From positions 248,001 through 312,000 of the forward strand of contig NW_026042429.1 in assembly GCF_023856365.1 (NCBI RefSeq): 64,000 bases of DNA, read 5' to 3'. The DNA is from Brienomyrus brachyistius. Taxonomy: Eukaryota; Chordata; Actinopteri; Osteoglossiformes; Mormyridae. Positions 23,331-36,042 of the stretch are shown one piece after another (the first letter of the stretch is position 1; every line of letters starts with the position of its first letter). The notes beneath the pieces were generated by a model. That model was not told where the DNA came from, did not search any database, and worked only from the letters and a program-made list of their open reading frames with translations. A program made the translations under genes and the position numbers.

Positions 23331-24009
23331 ATAGTAATTAAAAGCTCAACCACTGTTCAAGCTCTCGCCTTCCGTTATGTTCTGCAACCATTGTCCGCAG
23401 AGTGTGAATTAATTGAACGCTCTCATTTCCCCAATGTGTTCTCCAGTCTTTGGTGTTAAATCATTTATTTCTGGATGATATATTCAAAGGTGTTCATAAG
23501 TATTTACAGAAACAGCTGCAGGCACTTGGCTCAAAAACTATTGCCCTTCCTACAGTAGAGGGAAGAAGTCTATTGCTCCACTTTTGGAGATGTTCTTGTT
23601 GCCTAGCAAGTACTTTGTAAATTAAGTAACTCCCCGCAATGGCCACCATCCCATAATCACAGCGTTCCCCTGCAGTGTGCAGTTTGTGGTGGCAGATGCT
23701 TCAGCCTGAAAATCTGATATTCCTACCAAACCCTTTACAAGGCAGACAGTCGTGGAGGATGAGCAGAGATCTCAGGCCCTGAATTTCCGCATGAATTTGA
23801 TGTCGGTCTTCTTCACAAACCAGAAAATCGATTTCTAGCTCCAACTCTGACCAGTGGGGGTGGACTTTGCTGCCACCACCGCAAAGACTCACCAAAGGAG
23901 GAAAAATATTATTTTCATATTAAAAACAGAATAGAAAGTAAAAATGCTGTCGATGATTCTGTATCTCTCTGCTAATTGATCTTAATAAGCATAAAGACAG
24001 GAGCAGTGT

Positions 24010-24310
24010 GGGGGCTGGTGGTTGGCACGTTTACCTCACATCTCAGGGTTCGGATCTCTGACATGTTTCCATGTCTGTGGGGTTTGCATGTTTTCCAGGT
24101 GTTGTTGGGGGGGGGGGGTTCCCTCTGGGTACTGTGGTTTCCCCCCACAGTCAGAAACATTACTGAAGTGTGCTAGAGTTGCCCATAGGTGTGTGAGTGT
24201 GCCCTGCAATGGGTTGGTTGCCCATCCTGGTTTAATACCAGCTTTGTGCCTGTAGCTTTTTGAATAGGACAAGCAGGTGCAGGTTATGGATGGATGGAAT
24301 ACCAAAGACA
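24010..24310 (+). mobile_element. L2-type LINE 3' end, copy 1
   Basis: Holds the standard motif order: GCACGTTTACCTCACATCTC, TTCGGATCTCTGACATG, GGGGTTTGCATGTTTTCC, TGGTTTCCCCCCACAGTC, CCTGCAATGGGTTGGTTGCC, TTTGTGCCTGTAGCTTTTTG, then ACAAGCAGGTGCAGG and ATGGATGG. Part of the body has become a G12 run (24107-24118). Confidence 0.8.
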
Positions 24311-24359
24311 AGGAGTTCGATTGCCAGGCATCTATAAACAATAGCATGTTAATCTATGT

Positions 24360-24478
24360 TTCTGGGCGTGATGAACTGACATCCGGTTCATGGTCTCCCC
24401 AGCCTTGTGCCCCTGTGCTGGTGGGAATAGAGTCCAGGCTCCCTGTGACAGTGACCAGGATTAGCAGTTAGAAGATGG
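24360..24478 (+). mobile_element. L2-type LINE 3' end, copy 2
   Basis: A second, shorter LINE tail: GATGAACTGACATCCGGTTC, CCCAGCCTTGTGCCC, GGCTCCCTGTGACAGTGACC, AGGATTAGCAGTTAGAAGATG, running into the (ATGG)n array. It lies immediately behind copy 1 in the same orientation. Confidence 0.75.
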
Positions 24479-24561
24479 ATGGATGGATGGATGGATGAAT
24501 GAATGAATGGATGGATGGATGGATGGATGGATGGATGGATGGATGAATGGATGGATGGATG
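24475..24561. repeat. (ATGG)n tetranucleotide array
   Basis: About 87 bp of ATGG repeats with a few ATGA variants, grown from the terminal repeat of the adjacent L2-type element. Confidence 0.95.
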
Positions 24562-24956
24562 TACTCCTTTGAAGTCACACAAAGTAAAACAAACCACCCA
24601 AAATGCCCTACCAGACATTTTGACATGGGGAAGCCTTATCATATATGAGTGCAGACAGTTGTGCAAATTATCTCAGTCAATGGTTTCTCACGGACTGGTA
24701 AAGCTATTTTTGTACACTGAAAAAATAAACAGTCCAGTTCAAAGTGGGAAATGAGAAGAGCTATCTGCTATTATACCCATCAATTAGCCTGTGCCATCTA
24801 TAAAGAGAGAGAATTAAGGACCTAATTAGCCTTTTCATGAGTGACAAATGCATTCTATGCAACTGTTGGCCAACACACGGTCTCATTAAACCCCATTAAA
24901 CTCTAATATGCCCATGACGGTCAACTGAATGGGTGGGGAAACCAAATAATGGCCTT

Positions 24957-25251
24957 AGTTTGTAGAATTCTGTGGATGGAGTTTGTTTCAATAGGCGACA
25001 AGGATTCCTGGGTAACCTGGAATAAATTGGCAGAATTCTTCAGTTGTTATTGCAATATAGCTGGTTGCAATTATGAATATTATGAAGATAAAATTAAATT
25101 AGACAGATCTGATACAGCTCCTTGTCAGAATGACCAGCTAATATATACGTTTCCACAAGGTATGCTGTGCATTTAGATGAGTTTGCTGATTTGCCGTTGT
25201 ACAATGACAGCCTGCTCTATAGCACTAATGATACCGATATGTACTTTTTAT
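24957..25251 (+). repeat. Unidentified dispersed repeat, copy 1
   Basis: About 295 bp that is roughly 85-88% identical by eye to 28616-28907, same orientation. It begins TTGTAGAATT and ends TACTTTTTATATGT. The plus strand can be read as GDKDSWVTWNKLAEFFSCYC, then DKIKLDRSDTA and CQNDQLIYTFPQ, then after a +1 step LDEFADLPLYNDSLLY. The two copies differ by a 3-bp in-frame gap. I do not recognise the family. It may be a decayed transposon gene or an exon-like fragment. Confidence 0.7.
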
Positions 25252-28200
25252 ATGTTCTTCGTTTTGTATGATACATAGTCTCTACCTACGTGTTCGGCTA
25301 CCTCAGATAAGCTAGGTGGTTGACTTGTGCCAAGTCCAACATAAAACATATTGCTACAGCTGTCAGCCTACCTGGTTTGGCTGGGACTGAGGAACGATTA
25401 AAATGACGAATTCTTTGACTTATCAAAAATGTACTGGCTAAATTAGATGAATGCTATTATTCATTTTAACAGGAGAGATTTTTGCGAAATCGTTATCTGT
25501 TCATCAAAAGGCAAAAGACACAAATCCTCAGTCCCGGTCAATCAGTGTACATTTAGATTTCTTTTGGTTCATTCTGCCCGAGTATAAAGTACCTGACTGA
25601 AATAATTATTTCTTTGAACGAATTGGGCCTTTCAGCTTTGAGGGTCTTATTTGATTAACAACAGCTACAGAACTTGCCCAGGCTGCAGCCCTCTGGCACC
25701 AGCGCTGGGTCCCTCGGAAGTTTGTGAAACGTGGGTTCTCCACAAATGACCCAGCACTGACAGTCTTACAGTCACTTTCGATCCTAGCCTATGTCAGAAT
25801 TACCACCGGCGCCCCCTATCTGAGGCAAAGTGAAACTGACTGGCAAGTCAACATTTTGGAGCTGCCTCTGTCACCTATAGGATTGACAGGCCCTGGTTGC
25901 AATGCATCCTGGGAAAACATAAAACACAGAATTAACAAAAGACCCTTGAAAGTGCTGCTACTTTCCTTTGCTACAAGTATACTGCATACCGGGAAAGATA
26001 AGCCTCTTTAAGCAAGTAAATGTCAGTAGGTGGAAAGACAATTACTTCTGAATCAAAAGCATCATGTCCCGCTCCATACCATTGTTCAGCAGAGGTAGCG
26101 CCCCCACTGGCCGCCTTCCAGCACATCTTTCCACCCTTTGTGCCTCACAGAGCGATTATTTAATAGATAAATCAATTTTCTTCTTTTTCTTGCTCTCCCA
26201 GTCATTGCCGCTCTTCCAAAATAGATACAGGCAGGAGATAGACGCTAATGCCTCTGCAGCGAACTCTGTAAAAATGTTTGGCTGTCAGCTCCTGCAAAAA
26301 CGTTTCCCAGTTAAGCGCTGATTTGTTGCATTTTAACAAAGGCTGCCTTAAACAGCTGAGGATTGCGGCGAGCAGGTGTCATTGTGCTCACAGATGGCTT
26401 CTAGTCTGACGGATATGGAAGAAGTACAGATGGGCAGCAAGACCAGCAGAGCGACGTTTCCTATTTGTCAATATGAGCTTATCCCACACAGTGCCCCTAG
26501 TGTCCTACTGGAGTATTGTGCCTTTGGGAATTTTGGGGGGGCTAAACTGGGTTTCTTTGATCATTTAGGTGTTCCCCAGTCTCTAGTGGATCACCGCCCC
26601 TTCACCATTCCATGACTGCAAGCTGAGAGAAACCTGGAGAGCTGACCAGAGAGCAGACGGACACACGCTGCCCCGAGGTCCGTGTCAGCAGAAAAGAGAA
26701 GGGGCCATTATATATAGGGGGTGGGGGTTTGATCATACGGAGAGGAATTAGCCTAGTGTTCACTAAGCTACAGTCTTCCGTTCACCCTGGGCTTGAATGT
26801 TCACTAGCTTAGCAAGATTACTGCTCCTCAAAGCCCAGTCAGCCCAAGCTCCTTGTGATCCACCCCAACAGGCTCTACTGAAGCCACCGACCTGCAGAGA
26901 CCTTCAGTAAAGGCCACGGTCTTAGGATTGCACAGCAGGGAAGTTGCAGGGGGGGTTGTACACCTCCACCCTATGCACATGGGGGTCAACAGAACATGCC
27001 AGACAAGAAGAACCTGCTCGAATCAATAAAGATACCTGTCCTAACTGCCTCAGCTATCTGGACCACATTTGTTTTTTTCATACATATACTGGTTATTTAC
27101 TTTATTTGTTTTTCCATCCACGAGGGAGGGGGGGGTTGACCAATGGCCTCTTATGGTTTCCTGCCCCCTCCCCCACCCCCCACCGGATGGGTAGTACAAA
27201 AACAGTGGAGCTTTCATCGCCCCTGGTGCTCCGATGGAAACATCCTTTGGTTGGAACAGAGAAATACTGAAAACAAGCGAAAATGAACACTTTGCTCTGA
27301 TGTTACTCTCGTCCTGACAATAATGAGGACTGCAGTGTTACCACTAACCCCTAAACTAGACCTTAGATTGGCACAGAAGCCCCTTTAATCCTATTAGTAT
27401 GACTGGATCGAAAGTGGGGGCCCTTCTTGTTGAGTCATGTCCGTAATACATGAACCCCTGATGGGAATGACCTTATATCACAAGACCAATTAGCATGACT
27501 ACACGCCTCCTGCCTGACCCATCATACAGAATAGCCGCCTTAATAGACTGAGCGTTTTTATCGCTACCGTCTTAAAAGTAAACGAGGGGGGAGACGCTGC
27601 CCTCTTCAGCAGTGCCGTGACGTTAAGCGATCTCGTCACCCTATTCTTCCAGTTGTCTGGAAACCGCTCAGCTCTCCGAAAGCCAGGCTTGAAGCGACCT
27701 GTGAAAAATGAATGTGGCAATTAAAGGAGATTGAGTTTTCTGGGTTTTTTTTTTTGTTTCAGCCTGGAGCCGACCCCCCCCCCCAAAAAAAGCACTGCCA
27801 TTCCGAATGCTTTCAAAGCAAAGAGGACCCCTTTTTTTCCGACGTTCTCCAAGCAGAACGCCAGGAATATTGATTTGCGTTCCATTCTGCCGTGTTGCTG
27901 ATGTGATAAATTGGAAAGTGAATCGCCTCACCGGGTGTTCTAGGTGTCAATTAAGCGCTGATTAAAACATATTCTGAAATACTTCCAGGATAATCAGGCT
28001 TGGGGCCTGGATCTGCTCTAGATGAATCATTCAGATATAGGACCGAGTGGTTGTTTGCTAGACGAGGCCCCGGTGATACGCGCCTCTTTTTCTCGGAGGT
28101 TGGCTGGATCAGCCAGACTGCTGCATGGTTGCCATCTGCCTGCCTAGAAGCCTTTTAGCGTACGGTGAGCGTGGGATTGGAGCAGGCGGAGTGATCCTGC

Positions 28201-28615
28201 GAGGTCACCCCGCAAGAGAGAGCCTTTCGGGTGGGGGTCCTTGGTGGGGAAGTGTGTGGGCGGTATGCAGGCTGGATGCTGCCCACTCACGCCAGACCTG
28301 TATCAAGGGGTCATCGAGAAGATCCTTTCTCCCCAGCGCCACGGGGAATCAGAAGAAAGGTTCTTGGAGTTAAGAGAAACCGTGCTGAGTCACCATGTAT
28401 GCCGCTCGGCAGGTTTCTGTCGGACGCGCCGCCGTTGAGCAGCAGGAAGAGAATGGCTAGAGGCAGTAAAGTCTCAAATAGCAGGAACATTCCTGCCCGA
28501 TCCCTCGCTTTGTTAGTCCTGGTGCCTGCCAGGTTCCTTGGAGTACCTGGTAGACCATATCTACTAGGGGAAGTAGGAGTTAGAATTATAGAATTATAAT
28601 AAAACTTAGAAATAC

Positions 28616-28907
28616 AATTGTAGAATTATGTGGGTGGAGCTTGTTTCAATAGGGAACAAGGATGGGGTAACCTGGAATAAATTCACAAATTTCTTCAGTT
28701 GTTATTGCGGTACAGCTGGCTGCAATAATTATTTTAATGAAGATAAAATTAAATTAGATAGATCTGATACAGCTGGTTGTCAGAATGATCAGCTAATACA
28801 CACGATTCCACAAGGTATGCTGTGCATTTCGATGAGTTCTCTGATTTGCTGTTGTACAATAACAGCCTGCTCTATATCACTAATGATACCGATATGTACT
28901 TTTTATA
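28616..28907 (+). repeat. Unidentified dispersed repeat, copy 2
   Basis: Counterpart of the copy at 24957. The amino-acid reading is conserved (GVTWNKFTNFFSCYC, DKIKLDRSDTAGCQNDQLIH), and in the shifted frame FDEFSDLLLYNNSLLYITND. In this copy the shifted frame stays open for about 240 bp beyond the shared part (ERRGTSKFLRGSFVDVAVAA), to about 29148. CAAGGTATGC at the frame change looks like a splice donor in both copies. No known domain was recognised. Confidence 0.65.
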
Positions 28908-30354
28908 TGTCATACAGGAGCGCAGAGGAACAAGCAAGTTTCTGAGGGGATCCTTTGTAGATGTAGCTGTGGCGGCAGTTATATGGGCCCAAGCCCAGCT
29001 AGGGATAATAGGCTATTTGTGTTCAGTCAGCTTTACAGGCAGGCTAAGGTTTTATCTCAGAGTTAAACAGATAATTAGCAGAACAATTAGCCATTTAGTG
29101 GCAAAGACTTTGGCTGATCCTCTTCCTGCTGTCCACCATGGCCACTGAATGTCAGGGTTAGCTTGGCACTATTGACGCTCACGCTATTCAGTAGAGTTGT
29201 GTCTTGTTCAACACGGACGTGAGCCTGCGATGTTAGTGTGACTATTTAAGGTCTTACGGCATTTCTCCATTTGCTTGACAGCCTGCTGCCTCAAAAAGGC
29301 AGACTGCTGTGGATCGGTCCCCCATCCTTTATTCCTGGGAAATCACCATGCCTTGCGTCCAGATGGGACCAGCGTCGAGAGGTGGTGACTCCATAATTAC
29401 GCTGTTAATTACGGCTTGCTCGTTGTGATCCTGGCAGCAGAACTAAGATAAGAATGAGCCACTACGCACCTGCTGTAGAAACAAAACGAAGGATGGATGC
29501 ATGTTGGTTTACATACCCATAAAAATATTGCCTGTTGGTCTGCAGATTCATCGATCAGATGCTTTCCAAAACTCTCTTTGGCTGCGATCAATACTGCAGA
29601 TATGCACTGTGCAGGAACAACAGCTGAGAATATGTTCAATCAAGGATGCCCCCCTTCCCAACATGTGATTTTGGTGATGCCTGTTTCCATGGGGATGTTA
29701 CAAACCACTCGGAGAGTTGGGTGCATGATATGGAAATTAGCAAACCAGAAAATTATATTACCTCATAGAGAACATAGAAACTTAAATCATACAAGGCTAT
29801 GCTATAATCGCGCCTGAATCGCTTCCAAAATTATTGCTTTGCCCTTTTCGGCAGCTTGTGTCTTTTTTATCGCAGGGAGGCAATTAACAGAAAGGTTAAT
29901 GAAGGTGGGATTTCAGTGAGATGGTTACTCAAGTCTGTGATATCTATTCTAACAGAAATAGGGAGGGATGAGAGACGGACAAAGCAAAACTTAATCTACA
30001 GTGCGCTGGAGCAGAACCCTAAAGAGTTGTTTTCGGCAAGGGAGGTAGTATTAATGGCCTACACTGGGAGTCTATTGCCATGGACACGGCAGTTCACAAA
30101 GAAGCAGGAGGCGGGCGATCGACACAGCAAGCCACGTGATTGGCTAAGGGCTGATGGCGGAGGGTGGGGCTACCTAGCCTGACGGATACTCATGCAGGAG
30201 GGACTCACATGGCGGGACATCTGCCATCGGGGCAGTCAGCCAGGCAGCAAACGACTGCCCTCGCTTTGTGCGTCCTCCTGGAAAATGGAAGATTAGCGGA
30301 GATTTAACCTTGCAGAAGCAGTTTAGCGCAGTGTTTTCTACAGGGTCCTTAATC

Positions 30355-30400
30355 CATCCATCCATTCATCTTCCACGCCACACATCCATCACAGGGTAAG
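30355..30400 (-). mobile_element. L2-type LINE tail fragment
   Basis: ATCCATCCATCCATTCATCT followed by CATCACAGGGTAAG is the reverse complement of the L2 tail plus its terminal repeat. Confidence 0.5.
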
Positions 30401-32019
30401 CTTGGAAGCAGGGGATGCAAAGCATTGCGGAGGATGCTAGTGGAGTTTTTCTCTTGATAAATTAAAAGTTAGTTACTTAGCTTTGTATCTCATGCACCCC
30501 AAAATTTGGACTAACCGAGGGATTTCACTGGTGATGCAGATTAAGTTCAGGAAGCAGACGCCTTCAACCGGCAACCTCGAGGTTACGAGTCCTTGTTCGT
30601 CCCCATTATGCTACCTGCTGCCCTATTAAATGTGCATAAACGTCTTAAATAATCCATGATTTCCACCCGGATATGGAGCAGACCTGGTTACGGAGAAGCC
30701 AGCACCACGCACAGTCAAGCTGACAAAACATGGAGATCGGGAGATGGATCCGCAGCATTCCCAGCTTGTCAGTACTGCGCCGTTTCCTTGCATCGACTGT
30801 CATGCCTTGCCCACTCTTACACACAGAATGACAGTCATCTCATGTGCGCTCACTAGTCTGGTGTCATGTCCGTGTCCCCTGTCAGTGCACTGACAGGGCC
30901 TGCCCATCATCATTCGCAGCTTCTTCTCCTACATGCCTAAGGAAATCTATAGGTTCATGCTACCATCACCTACTCAATGCCTACAGGAACCTACTCATCC
31001 ATTCCCACATGAACTGCTCTACCACATCTAAAGAAGCCTCCCACTTCTCCACCTACACCCCACCCTTTCACAGAGAGCGTTATTAAATCATAGATACTTT
31101 ATGCTATAGCAAGTCTGAGCTCCATCAGGTCTAGAGGAATAGAGGGAACCTTAGGAGACCTTGGCCTTGCGTCTTATCTGGAGTCTGTAATGTTACTCTC
31201 ACTTGTCAGGTAAAACTTTATTTAGTATATTGCATTTATGTAAGCAAGTTTTAGCAGATCAGCTACATTTTTATCTGGGTGGAATCTAAAACCAAAAACG
31301 TCTGGGAAATGTGTGTATAAAAGCAGTAACACAGTAATAGATGACGTACCAAAAAATGAATGAAAATGACACGGGCAATCACGATTGGGTGACCAGCCAT
31401 GGTGCGGTGATCTAGCTCTGGGATGAGGGACAGCAGCCTCGGCCAATGATATATTAGGTCATGGATAGATGGCCCCAAGCAGGAGGGAAAATGAAAAGCA
31501 GAAAAGTGTTTTTCTGGTAAGTAGTTCAGGTTACCCTCAAGTAATAAGCTGACTAAGTATGCCACGGAATAGGCTGAGAAAAGTAATATATAATAAAAAA
31601 AGATATAAGTTAGAGGATAGACTCAACCGTGAGGGAGACCAGAGGCGGTCAGAACAGCAGGGAATGGCTATTAGATGTGAATGCATTTAACGTCGGGATG
31701 ACCACACCGACAGCCTGAATCACTATTTGCCCTGTAGGCAGTATCTAGACTCCAACTGCCACCTTTAGGAGAAACTAAATAGGTCGGATTTGACTGTAGG
31801 CTTGATTGAATCCCAGACATGGGCACTTGAGTTATTCCATAAAACAGAAACTTGGCAGTGAAACAGCCAGCATCTTGTGTAGAAATTAATTGGGGTGAAG
31901 TATAAGTGGAAAGAATATTTCCATGATGCATCACAGTGAGTCCGTCTAAAGCTTTTAAGACATGATGTGGTATTTTATACTCTGCTCTGTGCTTGACAGA
32001 GAGTTAATGTAGCATAGTG

Positions 32020-32260
32020 AGCAGCACTTCAGCCTCGCACCGCTAGGATAGTGGGTCTGAATCCCAACTGGGTTTCTTCCTGCTTTTTCAGTTTCCATAT
32101 GTAGCCCAGAAACATCCAGTTAGGTGGACAGATGTCTCCAAATAGCTCATTGTATGCCCCCCCCAATGAATTCCCATACAGGGTGCCCCCTACTTTGCGC
32201 CTTATGCGTCTGGGTACAGGTTCCAGCCCCCCCTGACCCTGTGCTGGGTGAGATGGATGG
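32020..32260 (+). mobile_element. L2-type LINE 3' fragment
   Basis: Contains GCACTTCAGCCTCGCACCGC, GTGGGTCTGAATCCCAACTG, then after a gap GGTTCCAGCCCCCCCTGACC CTGTGCTGGGTGAGATGGAT. The middle is rearranged. Confidence 0.6.
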
Positions 32261-32324
32261 ATTTTACTTTTAGTAAAACTTCTGCTGCTACATTGTCTGG
32301 CAGGGAAGCATCTGCACAACCAGA

Positions 32325-32445
32325 TAGCAGGTCCATCCATCCTATTGTCCTGGTCAAGGTCACAACTGTAACCTATTGCTGGCATCAGGGGGCACAAGGC
32401 TAGGGGACACCCTGGATGGGATACCGGTCCATTGCTGGGCACATA
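32325..32445 (-). mobile_element. L2-type LINE 3' fragment, opposite orientation
   Basis: Starts GTCCATCCATCCTATTGTCC and continues GGGGACACCCTGGATGGGAT ACCGGTCCATTGCTGGGCAC, the reverse complement of an L2-type tail. It sits head-on with the fragment just to its left. Confidence 0.6.
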
Positions 32446-32662
32446 CACACACAGAGTTCGTATATTCCTCAGTCACTGTGGGACTCTCCATTAATCCTAA
32501 TCCAGCCCTAACCTTAACTAATAAAATTGATGTTTATTGTAGGGACTTGAAAAATATTTGAGAAATGTCCCCAAACGCTAAAAAGGAACAGGTTTTACCA
32601 ATTTATGGGTACATTTGTTTCTCACAATGTGGAAACTGTACCCCACCCCCCGCCACACCCCA

Positions 32663-32666
<4 letters not shown>

Positions 32667-32698
<32 letters not shown>
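32667..32698. repeat. (CA)n microsatellite
   Basis: About 32 bp of CA dinucleotides following a C-rich, CACCC-containing stretch. Confidence 0.95.
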
Positions 32699-32701
<3 letters not shown>

Positions 32702-32709
32702 TTATACTT

Positions 32710-32840
32710 TAAGGGCAACTCAGAGGTTCCACTTAGCCTAGCTGCATGTCTTTGAGCAGCAGGAGGGAACCTCACTCCTTTCACTACTTAGAGGAATCTC
32801 ACAAGGGATAACATGCAAACCCGGCACTCCCAGAGCAGAG
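32710..32840 (-). mobile_element. L2-type LINE body fragment
   Basis: TTAGCCTAGCTGCATGTCTT, GAGCAGCAGGAGGGAACC and CATGCAAACCCGGCACTCCC are the reverse complement of L2 tail motifs. Confidence 0.55.
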
Positions 32841-34716
32841 GTGGGGGGCTTCCAGTCCCAGAGGCGTGAGGTACCAGGGTTGCTCACCATGTCACCATGT
32901 GGGCCCAGAAAGCAGATGGTTAATCATTTCTATACGTAATAATTTCAAGAACCAGCTTTTCTGCACGGCGCTTGTGACCTTGCTTACGATCTGTGGATGA
33001 AAAATGCGCTTTATCTACATTTCAGACCCAGGGCCAAATGCCCTATGGAGTGTAACGCCAAGGACTTTAACGGCAGCATGTGAGAGTGCACTCCGACGGC
33101 ATCTACATTCAGCCTGAACCATGCCCGGAGCCATCGCCATCCTCGCTGATTAATCGTCACGCTCCTTGTGAGGGGGGCTGAGGTACCAAACAGAAATGAA
33201 AAAGGTTGGACTGACAGAGAGGTGTATGGAAAGATAGAGGACAAGAAGAGGGGAAAAATCAATGACTCGGGTAGAACCTAAATGGGGATAGGGCCGTGGG
33301 AGAATTGATCTGAGTGGAGGTCTGCCGGCTGAGGCATGCGGACAGAGATATGAGGGCGAGAGAGGAAAACGAGGGAGCGAATGCGAGATGGCCTTTGGGT
33401 GTGTGTGCGTGTGTGTGTGTGTGGGGGGTTATAAGGAGGGCATTTATTGTGTGGCTTCACGTTTACTTCACAATGAACAGGCATGTAAATCTTTGCTGTG
33501 TATGATAGCGACAGTTTCACATACATACACAGTACACAAGCATACACAATACAGTTGTGATAGTGTGGTGGAGTAACAGAGTACGTGATAGAGTAAAAAT
33601 AGTTCTGTGAAACTCTCAGCTGTTCCTCTCGGCCTTGACCTGACCGTAGCCCATCATGAAGTTCAATGAGCTTCTCACTGTCAGATGAGCGACTAATAAA
33701 ATCCTTCAGTACAGGCAGAGGAGACATTGACTATGGTAATCAAAGCCATTAAGCCACTCACACCCCCGTCACGTACTTAATTTAATCTTAGGGCCCACAG
33801 AACAATTAGTTTCTGTCAACGCAGATACACAAATTGCGCCTTGTGATTGCCCGGGGCTATGTCCGAGTATCAAGGTGTAGAGACAGAAGGTGTGCATTGG
33901 TACTGTGATCTGGGGTAACTAACTGCAGGGTGTGTGTGTTTGGGGAGGGGGGTGCAGCTCTATTAAAGAACATCAGACCATCAGTCGTCCTCCTCATTTC
34001 CTCCCAAGTCGTTTGGTCCGTTCATTTCCTGAAGGCTCATTATTGCCCTTTTGATGGGAGTAGATCGATGGATGAAGACGACGGGTTGGGGATGGTGGCG
34101 TGTCTGGGGGTTTCTTCTGCAGACAGAACCAGTCTGCGAGACCAGCAGCCCAGGGGCCCATAGCCGCCGCTACTACAGGGCGGGAGGCGATCGAACCCGG
34201 AGAAACACTGCCGGATTAGACATTCATTAAAGTGTGGGAATAGTGCTGAGAATCCCCCAGTGCTTAAAAAGTGTCTTGTGAGCATGACAGTTCTCGTGAT
34301 CTGTCGTCTGAACGGAGTCCTGGTGGACAGGAAGCAGGCTGGAGCAGAACAAAGATGCTTCTTTGGTGATCTCTCAGGCTTTCCAGCAGCCGTCTGCCGG
34401 GACCCAATGAACATGACTGAAATCTGCTTCTGTGATCTCTCACATGTAATGTATCTGAAGTGGGCGGGGGGGGGTGGGGGGCTTTGAATGGGGAGAGATC
34501 AGGTGATGAGTTCACCATTCCCTTACTTCTGTTCCATATAAAGGATCAAATGCGTTTTTCTCTGGCGCCCCAGTAATTCCAAACTGACGCGATGGGGACG
34601 ATGAGTGTCCCTGTTGCCCATGTACAGTATGATCCAGTACCCCATTTGGCATCTCTCCAGTATTTGGTTAAGCCACTATCATCGGCTGTCCCAAACAAAT
34701 TTCCATGTACTTTATT

Positions 34717-35567
34717 TCGTTCCTGTATGCCATGATCCTTTTGGCTGTCCCATTCGTCCCTGTATCTCATGATCCTTTTGACTGTCCCATTCGTCCCTGT
34801 ATCCCATGATCCTTTTGGCTGTCCCATTCTCTTCTGTATCCCATGATCCTTTTGGCTGTCCCAGTCGTCCTTGTATCCCATGATCCTTTTGGCTGTCCCA
34901 TTCGTCCCTGTATCCCATGATCCTTTTGACTGTCCCATTCATCCTTGTATCCCATGATCCTTTTGGCTGTCCCATTCTCTTCTGTATCCCATGATCCTTT
35001 TGGCTGTCCCAGTCGTCCCTGTATTCCATGATCCTTTTGACTGTCCCATTCATCCCTGTATTCCATGATCCTTTTGGCTGTCCCATTGTCTTCTGTATCC
35101 CATGATCCCTTTGGCTGTCCCATTCGTCCCTGTATCCCATGATCCTTTTGGCTGTCCCATTCGTCCTTATATCCCATGATCCTTTTGGCTGTCCCATTCG
35201 CCCCTGTATTCCATGATCCTTTTGGCTGTCCCATTCTCTTCTGTATCCCATGATCCTTTTGGCTGTCCCATTCTCTTCTGTATCCCATGATCCTTTTGGC
35301 TGTCCCATTCGTCCTTGTATCCCATGATCCTTTTGGCTGTCCCATTCGTCCTTGTATCCCATGATCCTTTTGGCTGTCCCATTCGTCCTTGTATCCCATG
35401 ATCCTTTTGGCTGTCCCATTCGTCCTTGTATCCCAAGATCCTTTTGGCTGTCCCATTCGTCCCTGAATCCCATGACTGTTTGGCTGTCCCATTCCTCCCT
35501 GTATCCCATGATTCTTTGGCTGTCCCATTCGTCCCTGTATCCCATGATCCTTTTGGCTGTCCCATTC
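34717..35567. repeat. Minisatellite, 37-bp unit, about 23 copies
   Basis: Head-to-tail units containing CCATGATCCTTTTGGCTGTC and CCATTCGTCCCTGTATC. Most are exactly 37 bp, with a few shortened near 35470-35515 (CATGACTGTTTGG, CATGATTCTTTGG). Since 37 is not a multiple of three, the translated frame rotates with each copy. The unit has no stop on the minus strand in any frame, so open frames of 250-308 codons appear on that strand. These have no splice sites or conserved domain and lie between genes, so I do not call a gene. Confidence 0.95.
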
Positions 35568-35767
35568 TGGAGTGGAAAATGGCCGGCCAAAACCTCAGGG
35601 ATGAAACGGTGAAAAGCAGGAATAAATAACCCAGTCATTCCAAGAGTTAAGGCTCTGTAAGTGAGTTTGTCTGTATCCTGTGGATCTGGCTTCTGGACAA
35701 AATTCAGCCAGCTGTTAGGGACTGTGTTTACCTTAACTTTATTTACTTTTTACATTCATTCTTGGCC

Positions 35768-35925
35768 CAGTGTTTGTCAATCTGGTCCTGGGACCCCTAA
35801 ACAGTCCACGTTTTTGCTCAGTGATGGAACGATGAGAAAAAATGTGGACTCTCTGGCAGGGAACTGGGAGGGAGCAAAAACACGAACCGTCTGGGGGTCC
35901 CCAGGGACCGGGTTGGGAAACACTG
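35768..35925. mobile_element. Foldback hAT-like MITE, copy B
   Basis: Left end CAGTGTTTGTCAATCTGGTC, right end GGACCGGGTTGGGAAACACTG. Read inverted, the arms pair over CAGTGTTT.CAA and the GTCCACGTTTTTGCTC / GAGCAAAAACACGAAC motifs. It is the best preserved member of the three-copy family. The 8-bp flanks do not match, so the target duplication is lost. Confidence 0.7.
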
Positions 35926-36026
35926 AGTTATGGCTGCATAGAAAACATGTACAGAGATTCGTTTTTGTTACACTCTCCAAAGACATAAACACAAAAATAC
36001 GGGCAACACACAGTGTTGCTGTCAAA

Positions 36027-36042
36027 CCCCCCCCCCCCCCCC
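36027..36042. repeat. poly(dC) tract, 16 bp
   Basis: Sixteen consecutive C. Confidence 0.95.

Noticed and set aside
23036..23459. Plus-strand frames of 97-173 codons near the LDLRAD3 promoter as a divergent gene
   Set aside because: No domain and no clear splice sites, and the frames overlap each other. A divergent non-coding transcript is possible but not visible in sequence.
24957..28907. The two direct copies as LTRs of one retroelement
   Set aside because: No target-site duplication (CCTTAGTT before copy 1, CATACAGG after copy 2), no primer-binding site, and no gag/pol-like frame in the 3.4 kb between them.
34712..35638. A 308-codon minus-strand open frame of GTAKRIMGYRDEWDSQ-type repeats
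   Set aside because: Tandem 37-bp repeat open in all three minus frames; intergenic and without gene structure.
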